From Hymenobacter sp. HSC-4F20 (lineage in GTDB: Bacteria; Bacteroidota; Bacteroidia; Cytophagales; Hymenobacteraceae), in NCBI RefSeq assembly GCF_019599275.1, contig NZ_JAHZTD010000004.1, positions 408,940 through 472,939 of the forward strand: a DNA stretch of 64,000 bases, read 5' to 3'. Position numbers and translations under genes: made by a program. Below, one piece after another: positions 60,792 through 64,000 of the stretch. Numbering within the stretch: the first letter of the stretch is position 1; every line of letters starts with the position of its first letter. Below the pieces are notes generated by a model that was not told where the DNA came from, ran no database searches, and was given only the letters and a program-made list of their open reading frames with translations.

Positions 60792-62000
60792 ATGCGTTTT
60801 CTTTCCGTTCGGCAGCTGCTGCCCGCTATGGCAGTACTGCTAGCCGCGTGTTCCGAGCAGAACTCCAAGCGTCCGGAGCAAGCCGCCGCCCCAACGCCGG
60901 CTGATACTATTGGTCGGCCGCCGGTGCCGGCTGCCCCCGTCGCCCCCGATACCACCGCCCTGCATAACGCCGCCGCGTACCTGGCTGGGTTGCCCGTGAG
61001 CCGGACGAGCGAGTTGCGGCCTCTGACAGCGCAGCCCGCCTGGCAGGCCTACGCCACCGACGCCAACAAGAGCTGGACCACCTACCACGCCACGCGCACC
61101 GCTAAAATAGAGGACTGGGCCCGTACGGAGCTGGACTCGGTCCGCTCAGCCAGCCCCACTGTTTTCTACCCCTTCAGCGGCCCCGACTTTCTTAACGTAA
61201 CTACCATGTTTCCCACCAGCCAAACCTACGTGCTGATGGGCCTGGAGCCGGTGGGTAGCCTGCCCCAGCAGGCTACCCTGGAAAATCCGAAGCTATTCCC
61301 AGCCCTAAAAGCTTCTCTGTGGTCGGTGCTCAACTTTAGTTTCTTCCGTACCAACGATATGGCGGTAGACCTCAAGTCGGTGGAGCTGGATGGGGCCCTG
61401 CCGCTACTGCTTTTATTTGCTGCGCGCACTAACCACCAAGTAGAGGCTGTTCGTTACCTGCAGCTTACTCCCGAGGGAGAAGTTACAGACGCTGATACTG
61501 CCGTTATTCGTCGCCCCGGGCCAAAGGTAGTCCCGGGGGTTGAGCTTAAGCTGCGTACCCCCACCGGCCAACAAAAGACCGTGCTGTACTTTTCCGCTGA
61601 CCTCAGCGACTGGAAGCTGGGTACTACCAAGGAAGCTGCCCTGAAGTATGTTCGCAGCCTAGGCCCGCTGAGCACCTATGTCAAGTCGGCCACCTACCTG
61701 ATGCATAAAAGCTACTTCAGCAAGGTGCGCAACCTAATCCTGGAGCAGAGCGCCTATGTCCTGCAGGATGACTCGGGCATTGCCATGAAGTATTTTCAGC
61801 CCGCCACTTGGCACTTCACCTACTACGGCACCTACAAGCGGCCAATCAACCTCTTCGCCAAGCATTATCAGCCCGCCCTGACGGCCGCCTATTCTGACTC
61901 TACCCGCCCGCCGCGCCCTTTGCCCTTCGGCACCGGGTATAATTGGCGCCAGAACGACTCCAACTTGCTGCTTGCCCGCCGAACGGCAGCTGTGCCGTAA
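60792..62000 (+). CDS. Predicted lipoprotein of unknown function
   Basis: A 402-aa protein with lipobox LLAAC (MAVLLAACSEQN) followed by a Pro/Ala-rich linker to ~60. The mature domain contains FYPFSGPDFLNVTTMFPTSQ, YVLMGLEPVGSLP, ELDGALPLLLLFAARTNHQV and YVKSATYLMHKSYFSKVRNL and looks like a single globular alpha/beta domain. I do not recognise it, and no catalytic motif stands out. The PF-x-GPDF and KSATYLMH-x-SYF patterns suggest a conserved family of Bacteroidota (inference). It probably resides in the outer or periplasmic-facing membrane. Confidence 0.7.
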   Translation: MRFLSVRQLLPAMAVLLAACSEQNSKRPEQAAAPTPADTIGRPPVPAAPVAPDTTALHNAAAYLAGLPVSRTSELRPLTAQPAWQAYATDANKSWTTYHATRTAKIEDWARTELDSVRSASPTVFYPFSGPDFLNVTTMFPTSQTYVLMGLEPVGSLPQQATLENPKLFPALKASLWSVLNFSFFRTNDMAVDLKSVELDGALPLLLLFAARTNHQVEAVRYLQLTPEGEVTDADTAVIRRPGPKVVPGVELKLRTPTGQQKTVLYFSADLSDWKLGTTKEAALKYVRSLGPLSTYVKSATYLMHKSYFSKVRNLILEQSAYVLQDDSGIAMKYFQPATWHFTYYGTYKRPINLFAKHYQPALTAAYSDSTRPPRPLPFGTGYNWRQNDSNLLLARRTAAVP

Positions 62001-62019
62001 GCGGGAACCGATTCTATGC

Positions 62020-62062
62020 TAACACCAAGAGCTGCTTTAGTCCAAAGCAGCTCTTGGTGTTA
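62020..62062 (+). terminator. Terminator after the 402-aa lipoprotein gene
   Basis: TAACACCAAGAGCTGCTTT (62020-62038) is a perfect 19-nt inverse of 62044-62062 with a 5-nt loop. Confidence 0.9.
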
Positions 62063-62115
62063 CTAGGAGTAGAGGCCGTGTAGCGCCGCTAGAAAAGGTA
62101 CAAGCGCTTTTTAGT

Positions 62116-63429
62116 ATGTTGCCAGAGATGATGCGCACTTCATTGCTCTTGCTCGTTCCCACACTGCTAAGCTTGTTCTCGGATACAACCGAGCTGCCGG
62201 CTGCCAACGAGCGTTCCAGTAAGGAAAGTTCTGGCCCTTCAACTAGCCGTTTGCTCGATAGTTTACTGCGCACCTCGCCCCGCTTGGCTCCTGTTGTGGC
62301 ACGTGCTGCCGACTATGAGTTACAAATTATCTACACCCAAATCAACCGCGACGCCCAACAGCGGCCCCACTTCGTCCAGCACAATTTCCGGCTCGATGCT
62401 CGTCAGTATTTCAACCCCGCAAGTCTAGTCAAGCTGCCAGTAGCTGTCTTGGCCCTAGAAAAGCTCAACAAGCTAGACCAACCCTGCTTAACCCGTCGCT
62501 CCCCAATGGCCACCGGGGCTGCTTTCCGCTGCCAAACGGCAGTGCCCTACGTGGCTTCCCCCGATTCTGACCGCATCAATACGGTCGGCAACTACATCAA
62601 GCGCATGTTGCTGGTCAGCGACAATCAGGCGTATAACCGTCTCTACGAGTTTCTGGGGCAGCGTCCCCTCAACGAGCGGCTAGCAGAGCTTGGGTATCCC
62701 AGTGCCCGCATCGTCCGGCGTTTCGCCCCCTGCGATACCGGCGCTAACCGCTACACTAATCCCATTACGTTTTATAACCCCGCTACCAAACAAATCTGCT
62801 ACCAGCAGCCTGCCGCTGTCAACCCAATCCCCTTTTCCTACCCCTTAGGCCAAGTTAGAAAGGGCCGTGCCTACCAAAGCGGAGGGCACCTAGTGCAACG
62901 CCCCTACGATTTTACGACGGCTAACTATCTGCCCTTGCAGCATAGTACCGACATTCTAAAAGCCCTTCTCTTCCCTGCCGCTGTTCCTGTCCAGCAGCGC
63001 TTCAATCTTACTGCCAACGACTATGCCTTTCTCCGCTACTACCTGCATCATACCCCGCACAGCTCAAGTTTCTCTGCCTTTGCCTCTGCCAAATACTTCG
63101 ACGCGTACAAGAAGTATCTGTACTACGGCCGCCGCAAAAGTCCTGAACGTTCTACCCTGCGTATTTACAACGTAGTAGGTATGTCGCACGGCTACCTTTC
63201 CGACGTAGCCTACTTCTCTGACGCAGCCCACCACACCGAGTTTTTGCTTAGTGCCGTGCTCTACGTCAACCAAGATGGCATTATTAACGACGGGGTCTAC
63301 GAATACGAAACTATTGGCTTACCATTCCTTGAATCGCTGGGGCAGCTAATAAGTGAATACGAAGCCCAGCGTCCCCATACGGTTGCGCCTACCCTAACCG
63401 ACTTCCTCATCCCTGAAAACATAAAGTAA
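62116..63429 (+). CDS. Serine hydrolase of the class A beta-lactamase/transpeptidase fold
   Basis: A 437-aa protein with a signal-like N-terminus (TSLLLLVPTLLSLFS). SxxK at Ser103-Lys106 (FNPASLVKLPVAV) and the SDN motif Ser168-Asn170 (VSDNQAYNRLYEFLG) mark a penicillin-binding/beta-lactamase fold. The third motif, usually KTG, aligns best with NVVGMSHGYLSDVAYF (Asn352-Gly355), so the K/T of KTG are replaced. It may therefore act as a peptidase, esterase or non-catalytic homologue rather than a beta-lactamase. Codon usage is less GC-biased than in neighbours (agttta, aaattatct). Start ATG 62116 is provisional; Met at 62131 is also in frame. Confidence 0.8.
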   Translation: MLPEMMRTSLLLLVPTLLSLFSDTTELPAANERSSKESSGPSTSRLLDSLLRTSPRLAPVVARAADYELQIIYTQINRDAQQRPHFVQHNFRLDARQYFNPASLVKLPVAVLALEKLNKLDQPCLTRRSPMATGAAFRCQTAVPYVASPDSDRINTVGNYIKRMLLVSDNQAYNRLYEFLGQRPLNERLAELGYPSARIVRRFAPCDTGANRYTNPITFYNPATKQICYQQPAAVNPIPFSYPLGQVRKGRAYQSGGHLVQRPYDFTTANYLPLQHSTDILKALLFPAAVPVQQRFNLTANDYAFLRYYLHHTPHSSSFSAFASAKYFDAYKKYLYYGRRKSPERSTLRIYNVVGMSHGYLSDVAYFSDAAHHTEFLLSAVLYVNQDGIINDGVYEYETIGLPFLESLGQLISEYEAQRPHTVAPTLTDFLIPENIK

Positions 63430-63486
63430 GAAGAAGCTCTTTGCCGGCTAGGTGTAGCCGGCCTCAAACGAAAAACTGAAAGTGGG

Positions 63487-63518
63487 TTTGGAAACTCTAA
63501 ATAAATACCTCACCTTTG
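63487..63518 (+). promoter_or_regulatory. rRNA promoter P1 (weak -7)
   Basis: TTTG (63487-63490), a 20-nt spacer, CACCTTTG (63511-63518). The -7 box begins with CA rather than TA, so this is the weakest of three. Confidence 0.4.
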
Positions 63519-63601
63519 CACTCCCAATCCGAATCGTGGGTGGGACAATGCCTTTTGTTGTTGCAGAGTTGTCTTACTACAATAAAAGAGCAGGCGAGTG
63601 C

Positions 63602-63632
63602 TTGCAAAGCTAAACAAGTTGTTTTATCTTTG
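63602..63632 (+). promoter_or_regulatory. rRNA promoter P2
   Basis: TTG (63602-63604), a 20-nt spacer, TATCTTTG (63625-63632), matching the -7 consensus TAnnTTTG. Confidence 0.65.
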
Positions 63633-63690
63633 CAGCCCGTTCTAAATTAAAGAGTTGGGTTCTGCAGGTTAAATTATTTTTTTCTTGCAC

Positions 63691-63721
63691 TTGCTCTTTT
63701 AAAATACAGCTCTTACTTTTG
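63691..63721 (+). promoter_or_regulatory. rRNA promoter P3
   Basis: TTG (63691-63693), a 20-nt spacer, TACTTTTG (63714-63721), matching the -7 consensus. A second TTG, six nucleotides upstream, gives an over-long spacer. Confidence 0.7.
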
Positions 63722-63969
63722 TAACCCGCTTTTGTCTAAAAGGCTGTGAAATCAAAAGTTGCCTTTCTCTGTAGAGGGGTCAAGATATAGTGCAACGGCA
63801 TTGTATAGTCGTTCTTTGAATGATTGGAAAAGACAAATAGGTAAGGCAGCGCGGGCGAGAGCTCGGGCTGCGTATAAGCAGTGTTCCCGGGCATGACTCG
63901 GGCATACACTACAGAGTCGGATCAGCACTTGACATCGGCCCTACTGCGGTAGGTGCTACGTAATTTATA

Positions 63970-64000
63970 CAATGGAGAGTTTGATCCTGGCTCAGGATGA
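63970..64000 (+). rRNA. rrs: 16S ribosomal RNA, 5' end only
   Basis: The sequence GAGAGTTTGATCCTGGCTCA (63975-63994) is the universally conserved 5' region of 16S rRNA; the following GGATGA is also typical. Only the first ~31 nt lie inside the window; the exact 5' end is estimated from the E. coli alignment. Confidence 0.95.

Larger units (their letters stand above)
63430..63969 (+). other. rRNA operon promoter/leader region
   Basis: About 540 nt of AT-rich, noncoding sequence before the 16S gene, containing three promoter-like elements (listed separately). Nearer the gene lie a boxA-like GTTCTTTGA (63811-63819), a hairpin around GCAGCGCGGGCGAGAGCTCG (63847-63866), and GTGTTCCCGGGCATGACTCG, candidate sites for processing or antitermination. 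Confidence 0.6.

Noticed and set aside
63985..64000. TCAGGATGA at the right edge as a third copy of the TCATCCTGA repeat
   Set aside because: It is part of the conserved 16S rRNA 5' region (CTGGCTCAGGATGA), so the match is coincidental.

Overview
The window looks like the chromosome of a GC-rich member of the Bacteroidota, most likely a Hymenobacter-type cytophaga (the genus is inference). The evidence is a gliding-motility lipoprotein GldB, a tiny ribosomal protein THX, lineage families such as DUF2480 and DUF6150, several PorT/OMP_b-brl beta-barrels, very few Shine-Dalgarno sequences, and promoters of the Bacteroidota type (TTG or TTTG, 17-20 nt, then TAnnTTTG). Most genes are core or housekeeping. 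No prophage, insertion sequence, CRISPR array or integrated element was recognised.

Layout. 1-6.1 kb: end of an RNase E/G gene, a hybrid histidine kinase, a beta-barrel protein, gldB and a glycosyltransferase. 6.1-15 kb: endonuclease III, an ECF sigma factor overlapping a small putative anti-sigma gene, an MFS exporter, an NlpE-like lipoprotein, an alpha/beta hydrolase whose nucleophile is glycine, an SGNH hydrolase, and a decayed HsdR_N/PD-(D/E)XK nuclease remnant. 15-30.4 kb: uvrA, a TspO-like protein, tpiA, prmA, a 1745-aa exported protein of unknown function with a lysine-cluster tail, plsY, an AT-rich island with a zinc-ribbon Mrr-like nuclease, and an M20 dipeptidase. 30.4-35 kb: four tandem paralogous outer-membrane barrels and a PagL-like lipid A deacylase. 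35-48.6 kb: THX, pyrD, yifB/comM, gmhA, an MsbA-like ABC exporter, a Wzi/RemB-like outer-membrane protein, an acetyltransferase overlapping upp, and a DEAD-box helicase. 49-57 kb: tRNA-His, a PfkB kinase, two small disordered proteins, an M61 peptidase, rpmH-rnpA and an S41 protease. 57-64 kb: tsaB, DUF2480, an APC permease, a voltage-gated-type ion channel with a C-terminal zinc ribbon, two exported proteins, then a long leader with three promoter-like elements running into the 5' end of a 16S rRNA gene at the right edge.

How the genes work together. Cell-envelope functions dominate: gldB, beta-barrels, PagL, gmhA, the MsbA-like exporter, the Wzi-like protein, a glycosyltransferase and plsY. 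Translation and RNA functions come next (THX, L34, RnpA, TsaB, PrmA, DEAD helicase, RNase E/G, tRNA-His, rRNA). Most transcription units are short and end in strong hairpins, several of them nearly perfect inverted repeats shared by convergent genes.

The items most worth a second look are the AT-rich Mrr-like gene, the serine-less hydrolase, the 1745-aa lysine-tailed protein, the decayed nuclease, the intergenic TCATCCTGA hairpin repeats, and several genes whose start codon lies exactly 4 nt after a -7 promoter box.
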